Origin: Myxococcota bacterium
GTDB lineage: Bacteria > Myxococcota_C > UBA6777
Assembly (NCBI GenBank): GCA_023150835.1
Contig: JAKLKB010000041.1
Coordinates: 1 to 64,000 of the forward strand
Direction of reading: 5' to 3'
DNA: 64,000 nt
The notes below the pieces were generated by a model. That model searched no databases and had not been told where the DNA came from. It was given only the letters and a program-made list of their open reading frames with translations. The stretch's first letter is position 1; each line of letters starts with the position of its first letter. The translations under genes were made by a program, and so were the position numbers. Below, piece by piece: positions 9,280-16,900 of the stretch.

Positions 9280-9615
9280 TCTCAACACCATCGGCTCACC
9301 CAACATCACTTGCAAACACGCCCAAGCAGCCCTCATCGGCTTGCAAATACGCCCAATTAGCCCTTCGCAAGACGAACCTTTCCACGCACCACAAAGCCCC
9401 CACCGCTCTTCTGTGTGTAGCATCCACGCTCGCACACCACAAGCAGAGTCTCCGCAAAAGCATACTCGCAACACTTCGTTACGCTCGCCCCTAACAACGC
9501 GACACACTTGTCACAAATGGATGCCAACACTCGATTTTTTTTCGCGTCCTGTGATACCTTGTCAAGGTCTGTCTCGTGAGGCCTCGCTCTTCACTGACCA
9601 TGAGGAAACCACACC
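9280..9615. other. Divergent intergenic region
   Basis: A 336-bp gap between the start of the WD40 lipoprotein gene (minus) and the Cys-rich lipoprotein gene (plus), about 225 bp shorter if the WD40 frame starts at 9507. It should hold both promoters, but I cannot point to convincing -10/-35 boxes. No RNA gene or repeat is evident. Confidence 0.4.
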
Positions 9616-12600
9616 ATGCGATATCTTGTTTTCCGTTGGCCGCTTATCGGTCTGTTTCTGCTTGGCAGTCTGCTTGTCTTCGGCGAAGGCTGCGGAACAT
9701 CTGTCATGACCTGCCTCACCGACGAAGAATGCGGAGAAGGCTCCTTTTGCAATGCCAGCGCAGGAAGCTGTCAGAAAGAATGTACCAGCAGCGCCGATTG
9801 TCCAACCGACAAGACCTGTTTCTTGCGGCGCGGAAAGTGCCTTGGCGGAGACACCTGTGCCAACAAACCCGCCCGTCAAGCCTGCGTCAACGGTCACGTC
9901 CACACCATCGACGGTTGCGAATTTGTGGGCGATCGTCAGGCCGATTGCGGTCTCCAAGGCTGCCTCGATGGCAAGTGCTTACAAGTCCCTGTCGGTTGCG
10001 GCGACGGGATCTGCGATCCGACGCAAGAACACTGCCTCAACTGCCCCTTCGATTGTGCTTGTCCAAGCGGTGAACTGTGCGACACCACCACCTCCGCTTG
10101 CCTGACCTCCGCCAACTGCGGCGATGGAACCTGCGATCCCAACGAAAAAGAAACTTGCGCCACTTGCCCCATCGATTGCGCCTGCCCCGCAGGTCAGCGC
10201 TGTGATCGTAACCAACAGATCTGCGCCGCCTTTCCAAGCTGTGGCAACGGCTCCTGCGAACCCAACGAATCCGAAGATTGCAGCAACTGCCCCTTCGATT
10301 GTGCCTGTCCTCTCGGACAACGCTGCATCAACAACGCCTGCGCTCCCACCAACCCTTGCGGAGATGGCCAATGCTCCGCACAACAAGGCGAAAACTGCGA
10401 TACCTGCCCCAAAGACTGCGCTTGTCCTGCCGATCAGTCCTGTAAAGCCGGCGTCTGCAAGATCGATCAAACCAACACCGTGCGCTGCGGTGACCAAAAG
10501 TGCGACAAATCCGAGTCTTCCGCTTCTTGTTGTTCCGATTGTGGCTGCCCAAGCGGATACAAGTGCGAAAACAACGCTTGCCAGCCCGCACAAACCGCCC
10601 GATGTGGCAACGGTCGTTGTGAAGCCAGCGAAAATGCCCAAAACTGCTGTACGGACTGCGGCTGTCCAAGCGGCAACTTTTGCAACAACAACCGCTGTTG
10701 CTCTTGTATCGCCAACGAAGATCGCCGCTGCAACGGCGCACAGATCCAAGTCTGCAACGCAGACTGCACCGGTTGGACAACCGAACAAAATTGCTCAAGC
10801 ACCCAGACCTGCAAAAAAACCACTTCTGGCAACTTGGCCTGCGTCGATATCTGCACAAGCGATTGCACCACCGAAGGACAAAAGCGCTGTAACGGCGGAT
10901 ACGCCATCCAAACCTGCTCCCGTAGTAGCCAAGGCTGTCTCGTGTGGACCACCACACTTGGCTGCAAAACCAACGAATACTGCGAATCTGGCGCAACGAC
11001 CTGCAAAACCTCTGCTTGCACCAACCATAGCTGCCCCACCCTTGAAGCCACACGCTGCGACGTTCGCACCGTGCAAGAATGCCAAAATGATACAAGTGGT
11101 TGCCGTGTCTGGAAAACCACCAACTATTGCGCCCCCCCGCAAACGTGTTCCGATGGAAAATGTATCTACGACTGCGGCACTTCTCCTTGCAGCCTCGGTG
11201 CGCCCTACTGCTCGAACAACAACGTCGTCCAATGCGAAACCGACTCCAACGGCTGCCGCAAGCTCACCACCAAACAAACCTGTTCAGGCGGAAAGATCTG
11301 TAAAAATCCCACCACAGGCGTGGCTTATTGCGAGTGCAGCCACAAATGCACCACCGAAGGCGAAAAACAATGCAATACCAACATGCCCCAAGAATGTCGT
11401 AAAAATGCCTCGGGCTGCCGCGAATGGGTCAACCTCAACTATTGCGTCCCGCCCTACACCTGCTCCAAAGGGGCCTGTATCTACGGATGTAGCCACACTT
11501 GCGAACTCGGGCCGATCTACTGCTCCAACAACAACGTCTCCCAATGTGAAGCCGATACCAACGGCTGTCGCCGCGTCGTGACGAAACAAGCCTGCGTCGG
11601 TGGAAAAGTCTGCAAAAGCCCCACCACAGGCGTCGCTTATTGTGAGTGCAGCCACAAATGCACCACCGAAGGCGAAAAACAATGCAGCACCAACCAAACC
11701 CAAGAGTGCCGCAAAAACGCCGAAGGCTGCCGTGAATGGGTCAACGGTACGTACTGCACCCCCCCCAATACTTGCTCCAAAGGCGCTTGCGTCTACAACT
11801 GCACCCACACCTGCGAACTCGGCCCTGTGTATTGCTCGAACGGAAACGTTGTCCAATGCGAGGCCGACAGCAACGGCTGCCGCCGCGTCGTGACGAAACA
11901 AACTTGTTCGGGTGGAAAAGTCTGCAAAAGCCCCACCACAGGCGTGGCTTATTGCGAGTGCAGTCACAAATGCCCGACCGAAGGCGAAAAACAATGCAGC
12001 ACCAACCAAACCCAAGAATGTCGCAAAAACGCCGACGGCTGCCGTGAATGGGTCAATGGCACATACTGCACCCCTCCCAATACTTGTTCAGGCGGCGTAT
12101 GCGTCTACAACTGCAACCACACTTGCAGCCTTGGCCCCATACAATGCTCGAACAACAACGTCGTCCAATGCGAGGCCGACAGCAACGGCTGCCGTCGCAT
12201 GGTCACCAAAGACACCTGTGGCTCCCGTCAAACCTGCAAAAGCCCCACCACAGGCGTGGCTTATTGCGAGTGTAGTCACGGATGCTCTAGCGCTGGAGCC
12301 AAACAGTGCAGCACCAATCAAGCCCAAGAATGCAAAACGGACGGCGATGGCTGCCGCTATTGGGCCAATACGACCTACTGCACCCCTCCCAATATCTGCT
12401 CAGGCGGAAACTGCGTCTACAACTGCAACCACACTTGCAATGCCGGCCCTGTATACTGCTCGAACAACAACGTCGTCCAATGCGAGGCCGACAGCAATGG
12501 CTGCCGCCGCGTGGTCACCAAAGACACCTGCGGCTCCCGTCAAACCTGCAAAAGCCCCACCACAGGCGTGGCTTATTGTGAGTGTAGTCACGGATGCTCT

Positions 12601-13200
12601 AGCGCTGGAGCCAAACAGTGCAGCACCAACCAAACCCAAGAATGTAAAACGGATGGCGATGGCTGCCGTTATTGGGCCAACGGTACCTACTGCACGCCCC
12701 CCTATACCTGTTCGGGCGGAAACTGCGTCTATAGCTGCAACCATACCTGTTCTCCCGCTGGAGCCAAACAATGCAGCACCAACCAAACCCAAGAATGCCG
12801 CACCGACGGCAACGGCTGCCGCTCTTGGGTCAACGGTACCTACTGCACGCCCCCCTATACCTGTTCGGGCGGAAACTGCGTCTATAGCTGCAACCATCAA
12901 TGCAGCAGCGGTACAAAGCAGTGCAGCGGAAACACTCCCCAAGAATGCCGCACCGACGGCAACGGCTGTCGTTATTGGGCCAACCTTACGGCGTGCGGAA
13001 CAGGTTACACCTGTTCGGGCGGAAACTGTGTGTCGAGTTGCAATCACGCTTGCTCATACAACGGGCAAAAACAATGCGCAGGTTCGATACCCGCCTACAT
13101 CCAAGAATGCAGAACCAACTCAAGCGGATGCCGCTACTGGTACACCACCACCACCTGCCCACCACCCCAGCGCTGCGTCAATCTCGGATGCACCTATTGA
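9616..13200 (+). CDS. Giant Cys-rich repeat lipoprotein
   Basis: A 1194-residue secreted protein. The N-terminal hydrophobic segment (LIGLFLLGSLLVFGEGC) suggests a lipoprotein. Residues 25-130 carry short Cys motifs (CLTDEECGEGSFCNAS). Residues 130-365 hold about six or seven units of CGDGxCDPxExCxxCPxDCACPxG. From about 365 to the end are about a dozen units of 60-65 residues with the pattern CSTNQTQECRTDGNGCRYW followed by NGTYCTPPYTCSGG. All Cys spacings are kept, so disulfide-bonded modules strung along a stalk are likely. Repeats differ little at DNA level, especially 11.3-12.9 kb. The start has a GAGGAAA ribosome site. Similar Dickkopf/EGF-like Cys-rich proteins are common in Myxococcota; function is unknown, and adhesion or cell contact is a guess. 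Confidence 0.9.
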   Translation: MRYLVFRWPLIGLFLLGSLLVFGEGCGTSVMTCLTDEECGEGSFCNASAGSCQKECTSSADCPTDKTCFLRRGKCLGGDTCANKPARQACVNGHVHTIDGCEFVGDRQADCGLQGCLDGKCLQVPVGCGDGICDPTQEHCLNCPFDCACPSGELCDTTTSACLTSANCGDGTCDPNEKETCATCPIDCACPAGQRCDRNQQICAAFPSCGNGSCEPNESEDCSNCPFDCACPLGQRCINNACAPTNPCGDGQCSAQQGENCDTCPKDCACPADQSCKAGVCKIDQTNTVRCGDQKCDKSESSASCCSDCGCPSGYKCENNACQPAQTARCGNGRCEASENAQNCCTDCGCPSGNFCNNNRCCSCIANEDRRCNGAQIQVCNADCTGWTTEQNCSSTQTCKKTTSGNLACVDICTSDCTTEGQKRCNGGYAIQTCSRSSQGCLVWTTTLGCKTNEYCESGATTCKTSACTNHSCPTLEATRCDVRTVQECQNDTSGCRVWKTTNYCAPPQTCSDGKCIYDCGTSPCSLGAPYCSNNNVVQCETDSNGCRKLTTKQTCSGGKICKNPTTGVAYCECSHKCTTEGEKQCNTNMPQECRKNASGCREWVNLNYCVPPYTCSKGACIYGCSHTCELGPIYCSNNNVSQCEADTNGCRRVVTKQACVGGKVCKSPTTGVAYCECSHKCTTEGEKQCSTNQTQECRKNAEGCREWVNGTYCTPPNTCSKGACVYNCTHTCELGPVYCSNGNVVQCEADSNGCRRVVTKQTCSGGKVCKSPTTGVAYCECSHKCPTEGEKQCSTNQTQECRKNADGCREWVNGTYCTPPNTCSGGVCVYNCNHTCSLGPIQCSNNNVVQCEADSNGCRRMVTKDTCGSRQTCKSPTTGVAYCECSHGCSSAGAKQCSTNQAQECKTDGDGCRYWANTTYCTPPNICSGGNCVYNCNHTCNAGPVYCSNNNVVQCEADSNGCRRVVTKDTCGSRQTCKSPTTGVAYCECSHGCSSAGAKQCSTNQTQECKTDGDGCRYWANGTYCTPPYTCSGGNCVYSCNHTCSPAGAKQCSTNQTQECRTDGNGCRSWVNGTYCTPPYTCSGGNCVYSCNHQCSSGTKQCSGNTPQECRTDGNGCRYWANLTACGTGYTCSGGNCVSSCNHACSYNGQKQCAGSIPAYIQECRTNSSGCRYWYTTTTCPPPQRCVNLGCTY

Positions 13201-13215
13201 TCGAACAACGGCTTA

Positions 13216-13411
13216 GCGGGTGTCCTACTCGGCCTTGTCTTTGCGCTTGGCGGCTCGATCCAGTAGCTCAAGGATATCTTCGGTGATATCCAAGGCGGGA
13301 TCGAGATACAACGGCGGGTGTCCTACTCGGCCTTGTCTTTGCGCTTGGCGGCTCGATCCAGTAGCTCAAGGATATCTTCGGTGATATCCAAGGCGGGATC
13401 GAGATACAACG
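13216..13411. repeat. Exact 98-bp tandem duplication
   Basis: Two copies with a 98-bp period (13216-13313 and 13314-13411) read identically by eye. The right copy contains the last codons and stop of the Skp-like gene; the left copy is an untranslated remnant just downstream of it. Because 98 is not a multiple of three and the right copy keeps the stop, the gene is not altered. The duplication is either very recent or an assembly artefact. Confidence 0.9.
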
Positions 13412-13727
13412 TACGATCTTTGTGCAACACAGCCTTTGCACCGCGCTGGATCGCGATCGTTGAAGCAAAGAAAGCGGCTTTTTCGAGGACTTCGTGACGG
13501 AGCAGTTGGCGCTGTTCTTCGAGTTCTTGCATGACGAGACGCAAAGCCGCTTCGATCTCTTCCAAAGCGGCGGTGTAGAGGGTGCCTTGGAGGGTTGCGA
13601 TCTCTTGGCGTCGTTGCTCGGCAGCTTCTTTGTGTTTTTTCCAGCGCTTCTCCAAAGCCTCCGAAGCAAGGCGCGCTGCAAGGCTCTCCCCCAAGATCCT
13701 CGATACATCGACAAACAAGATATCCAT
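13323..13727 (-). CDS. Skp/OmpH-like coiled-coil protein
   Basis: A 134-residue protein with the layout of the OmpH/Skp family: an N-terminal strand (ILFVDVSRILGES), a long helical pair rich in Glu, Gln and Arg (about 20-95), then the closing strand region (AIQRGAKAVLHKD, TLYLDPALDITEDILELLD). This end resembles the typical Skp finish of a Val/Leu-rich strand followed by DIT and a helix. Unlike Skp it has no signal peptide, so it may stay in the cytoplasm. It is the last gene of the ExbB/ExbD-like cluster, 11 bp after the coiled-coil ExbD-like gene, with a good ribosome site (GGAGAGGG). Its 3' end is part of the 98-bp duplication. Confidence 0.72.
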   Translation of the reverse strand: MDILFVDVSRILGESLAARLASEALEKRWKKHKEAAEQRRQEIATLQGTLYTAALEEIEAALRLVMQELEEQRQLLRHEVLEKAAFFASTIAIQRGAKAVLHKDRTLYLDPALDITEDILELLDRAAKRKDKAE

Positions 13728-13738
13728 CGCCCTCTCCG

Positions 13739-15445
13739 CTAAAGCTGCCAGATCACCCGCATCTCGCTGTAATACCGTTGATGTTCATCTTCGAGTCCTT
13801 GGGTCACAGCCAACGAACACTGCGCATCAAAGACGATCACATAGATCACTTCTGTGCTGCTTGAAACTTCGGTGGGCAGGCGTTTTTCAAGACGAGCAAA
13901 AGCCCGAAAACCGGGTTCTAATTTTCCGCGATACACCAAGCGGTCGGTCTTCGGCGCACGTCGTGAAAGCTCGATCGGCTCGCCAAACGGCGTCATCCTC
14001 AACGCATGCAAGCGTTTGTAGCCGACAACTCGATCATTTTTGATGTACACAAAGATCACAGGGAAAAAGATCTGCATCCCTTTGACGATGCCGATCTGTT
14101 CGCGAGCTTCGTGATGACCGAAGATCTTGTAGGTCGACAACGCCGCTTGCATCTCTTTTTGGCGATCTTCGAGCCGCTTGCGTTCGGTGAGCAGTTGGGT
14201 GCGTTGCGCCTCGCCTGTTTGAAGCTGTTGTTTGAGTTGCGTAGCTTGAGCGTCGCTGCGGACTTTGTGGATCTCGTAGCGTTCGACCAAAAGACGCAGG
14301 CGCTTTTGATCTTCTCGCAGCGCAGCGATCTCTTTGTTGCGTTGTGCGGCAAGGGCTTCTGCTTGAAAACGAGCGCGTTGCGTTTCTTCAAAGCGGCTTT
14401 GCAAGGTCTTTTGTTGCTGTTGTTGCTTTTCTTCTTCACGCTGCGCGACAGAGACCTGTGTGCGAAGCGATTCATTCTGACGCTGAAGCACAGCCACCTG
14501 CTCACGCAAAGCCGCAAGCTCTTGTTGCAAACGTTGCAGCGCCCGCATCGAGGCTTGTTGTGATTTGTCGTGCTGAGACAGCCGATCTTCGAGCAAGATC
14601 GACTTGGCAAGGCGCGCTTCAAGCGCTTTGATCTGCGCTCGCAAACGCACGTTTTCTTGTTCCAATACGCCCTGCGCAAGGGCCATCTTGCGTTGACGAT
14701 CTTGTTCTTTGGCTTGTTGGGTGCGTAGCGCTTGGAGTTCGCTTTGTGCGACTTGTAGCGCCGCTTCTTTGCTTGCCAACTGCTCCTTCAAACGCGCCAC
14801 TTGAACAGCCATCTCTCGGGCTTCCATGGTCGCGATGCGAAAGCGTGCGTCAGCGGCACGAAGCTGATCTTCAAGGCGTTTGCGTTCTTCATCGGCACGC
14901 GAGAGTTTTGCGGCGAGTGCTCTCGCTTCTTCGCGTTCCTTGCGGTGCATCTCTTCAAGAACGCGATGCTGTTCTTGCAGACGCGCAAGCTGTTGTTTGG
15001 TTTGACGGAGTTCCCGCTCCAACCGAGCGCGCAGACGTTCGAGGCGTTGCTTGTCCTGCCCCAACGCATCGCGCTGCTTTTGCGTCACCTGTAAGTCCCG
15101 CTCCATCGCGTCGATCTTGCTTTGCGTAGCTTCTCGCAAACGTTGCATCTCGGCTTGTTGCGATCGCAAACGCTCCATCGTCTGCTGTAGGCGCGACACC
15201 AACACTTGTAAGCTCCGCATATCCGCATCGATCTGTGTTCGATCTTTGGTGAGGCGACTGGCTTTTTGATGTTGTTGATCGCGCTGTTGGCGCAAAGCAC
15301 GGATCTGTTGTTGCGCGCTCGATATCTGCCGCTGGTGCGCCTTTTGGGCCGCGTCGTCTTTTTTTCGCAAGTTGATCGAAAAAGCAAACAGCAAGATCAA
15401 GATGATATCCACCAACGGCAACAAATCGAGTCTGGATCGACGCAT
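13739..15445 (-). CDS. ExbD-like membrane anchor with very long coiled coil
   Basis: A 568-residue protein. Residues 1-28 resemble the single membrane helix of ExbD/TolR, including the key acidic residue: LDLLPLVDIILILLFAF (Asp13), compare the ExbD pattern of TPLVDVMLVLL. Residues 30 to about 420 are an almost unbroken coiled coil rich in Gln, Arg, Leu and Glu. Residues about 425-568 are a globular domain I do not recognise (contains IFFPVIFVYIKNDRVVGYKR). If inserted like ExbD, the coil would lie in the periplasm. The ExbB-like gene ends 2 bp upstream, so translation is probably coupled. An ExbD with such a coil is unusual; Zorya instead carries the tail on the MotA/ExbB-like subunit. Confidence 0.8.
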   Translation of the reverse strand: MRRSRLDLLPLVDIILILLFAFSINLRKKDDAAQKAHQRQISSAQQQIRALRQQRDQQHQKASRLTKDRTQIDADMRSLQVLVSRLQQTMERLRSQQAEMQRLREATQSKIDAMERDLQVTQKQRDALGQDKQRLERLRARLERELRQTKQQLARLQEQHRVLEEMHRKEREEARALAAKLSRADEERKRLEDQLRAADARFRIATMEAREMAVQVARLKEQLASKEAALQVAQSELQALRTQQAKEQDRQRKMALAQGVLEQENVRLRAQIKALEARLAKSILLEDRLSQHDKSQQASMRALQRLQQELAALREQVAVLQRQNESLRTQVSVAQREEEKQQQQQKTLQSRFEETQRARFQAEALAAQRNKEIAALREDQKRLRLLVERYEIHKVRSDAQATQLKQQLQTGEAQRTQLLTERKRLEDRQKEMQAALSTYKIFGHHEAREQIGIVKGMQIFFPVIFVYIKNDRVVGYKRLHALRMTPFGEPIELSRRAPKTDRLVYRGKLEPGFRAFARLEKRLPTEVSSSTEVIYVIVFDAQCSLAVTQGLEDEHQRYYSEMRVIWQL

Positions 15446-15447
15446 GG

Positions 15448-16233
15448 TTATCCTCTCGATCCGCTCGATGCATCGGGCGATACAGCAGGCGTCGTTTCGC
15501 TCGATGGCTTCGACGATACAGAGGACGTCGTTTCGCTCGATGGCTTCGACGATACAGAGGACGTCGTTTCGCTCGATGGCTTCGGCGATACAGCAGGCGT
15601 CGTTTCGACCGATGGCTTCGGCGATACAGCGGACGTGACTTTGCTCGGTGGCTTCGGCGATACAGCAGATATCAAAGGAACAGGATCAGCGTCTTCGTCG
15701 GTAGCATGGGGTCGTGTGATCACATGAACCAACCGCGACACCACCTCACGATTTTGAAGGAGTTCCAAGACGTTATAAAACGATTCTTCGGCGGGGTTTT
15801 CGATCCACCAACGACCGAACAACGCTCCGATCAAGCCCATAATCGTGGTGTTCAGCGCAAACCCCAGCGTTCGTGTATCGAAGTCAAAAAATAGCGCGGC
15901 CAGCAGCAAACTGACGACTGTTCCGAGCAGACCGATCTGCGGCATCATCTCGATATACGCAGCCACCCGTTGTCGGGCGGATTGCGCACTTGCACGCCAA
16001 CGCGAGATCATATCGTGACGAGAGAGCGCATCACTGGCCTTCCAACCGCTTGCTTGCAGATAGGCCAAGGGCTCAAGATACGCTTCTTCGGGCGCTTTTT
16101 GATAACTGCGACGCAAGATCTCTTCTTGTTCTCGCAGTTCGCGTCGGATACCCCGAGCCTTCAAAAACAAGAAGCCGATCCACAGCAACCAAAACACACT
16201 CAACACGACGGTGACAAAGTCTTCGACCCACAT
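15448..16233 (-). CDS. ExbB/TolQ/MotA-like proton channel subunit
   Basis: A 261-residue protein with three hydrophobic segments: about 6-25, 97-117 and 127-150. The core YIEMMPQIGLLGTVVSLLLA, followed by FDTRTLGFALNTTIMGLIGA, matches the ExbB/TolQ hallmark (P-x-x-GLLGTV, then the T-rich final helix lining the ion path). The role would be the stator ring that couples proton flow to the ExbD-like partner encoded just downstream. The C-terminal 72 residues are six 12-residue units (AVSPKPSSETTS type), apparently disordered. A 63-bp gap separates it from the upstream ExbD-domain gene, and 2 bp separates it from the coiled-coil gene. Confidence 0.85.
   Translation of the reverse strand: MWVEDFVTVVLSVFWLLWIGFLFLKARGIRRELREQEEILRRSYQKAPEEAYLEPLAYLQASGWKASDALSRHDMISRWRASAQSARQRVAAYIEMMPQIGLLGTVVSLLLAALFFDFDTRTLGFALNTTIMGLIGALFGRWWIENPAEESFYNVLELLQNREVVSRLVHVITRPHATDEDADPVPLISAVSPKPPSKVTSAVSPKPSVETTPAVSPKPSSETTSSVSSKPSSETTSSVSSKPSSETTPAVSPDASSGSRG
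15451..15666 (-). repeat. Six 36-bp tandem coding repeats
   Basis: Six in-frame 36-bp units encode the Ser/Thr/Pro-rich C-terminal tail of the ExbB-like protein. Units 3 to 5 are almost identical at DNA level, so copy number is likely to vary between strains. Confidence 0.85.
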
Positions 16234-16296
16234 CCGAACGCGCCCTTTCTATTGCTCGCACCTCGCCCATTCCCCAAGCACCACCTATCGAACGCC

Positions 16297-16827
16297 TTAA
16301 AATTCGTTGGCGACACTAAACGGAATGTTTTTTTGGGAGAGCGCTCGTTTGACATCCTGTACCCATTGGGCCTTGGCATCGCCCTGAACGCGCAACACCA
16401 GATCGCGATCTTCGCGCTGCGCCTTTTCTCCCGCCTCCACCAACTGCGCCACCGTCAATGTTTCTGTTTCGATCTGCCCTTGCGCGGACACTTTGTGGAT
16501 CGAACGGCTGCGCAACAGCACTTCGTAGCGAAGGCGTACACGCACCACAGGAGGCGTGGGAGTTGCCGCTTTTGCGCTTGTCCCGCCTTGGGGCGATGCC
16601 ACCGAAGCGCCCGTCCCACCTTGCTTTGAGGCTCCTGACGATCCAGTCGATGCGGTCTGATCTTGGCGAACGTCGAGCGCGGGAGATCGGCGATCTGAAA
16701 CAGAGGACATCTGCTGCGGATGTGTGGGCTTTTTCGGAGAAAACACCATCGTAAAATAACCGCCCACACCAACCACCAGCACCGAGATCCCACCGACCAA
16801 CGTCGTCATCATCTTACTATCCGCCAT
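16297..16827 (-). CDS. ExbD/TolR-like periplasmic-domain protein
   Basis: A 176-residue protein. One membrane helix (about 8-28, TLVGGISVLVVGVGGYFTMVF) is followed by a Ser/Gly/Ala-rich linker to about residue 95, then a compact alpha/beta domain. The end (DLVLRVQGDAKAQWVQDVKR, then ALSQKNIPFSV) resembles the ExbD periplasmic domain, where a strand of the type IFFRADK is followed by a helix and a final strand. Its helix lacks the conserved Asp of ExbD; that Asp is on the coiled-coil protein two genes down, so the two functions of ExbD may be split between proteins here (inference). Good ribosome site (GAGGAG). It is the first gene of the four-gene cluster. Confidence 0.65.
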   Translation of the reverse strand: MADSKMMTTLVGGISVLVVGVGGYFTMVFSPKKPTHPQQMSSVSDRRSPALDVRQDQTASTGSSGASKQGGTGASVASPQGGTSAKAATPTPPVVRVRLRYEVLLRSRSIHKVSAQGQIETETLTVAQLVEAGEKAQREDRDLVLRVQGDAKAQWVQDVKRALSQKNIPFSVANEF

Positions 16828-16900
16828 CGCCTACTCCTCTCTCTCAAAACGCGCCTCTCTTGTGTATCGGGCGCGTGCCTTTGTTGGATCCGTTCTGTGG

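Noticed and set aside
10124..11581. Long ORFs within the Cys-rich gene (both strands)
   Set aside because: They arise from its repeats and biased codons; Ala/Thr/Pro-rich composition and no ribosome sites.
13739..16233. Zorya defence system (zorAB)
   Set aside because: The long coiled coil is on the ExbD-like protein rather than on the ExbB/MotA-like one, there is no peptidoglycan-binding OmpA domain, and no zorC/D/E helicase or nuclease is adjacent.
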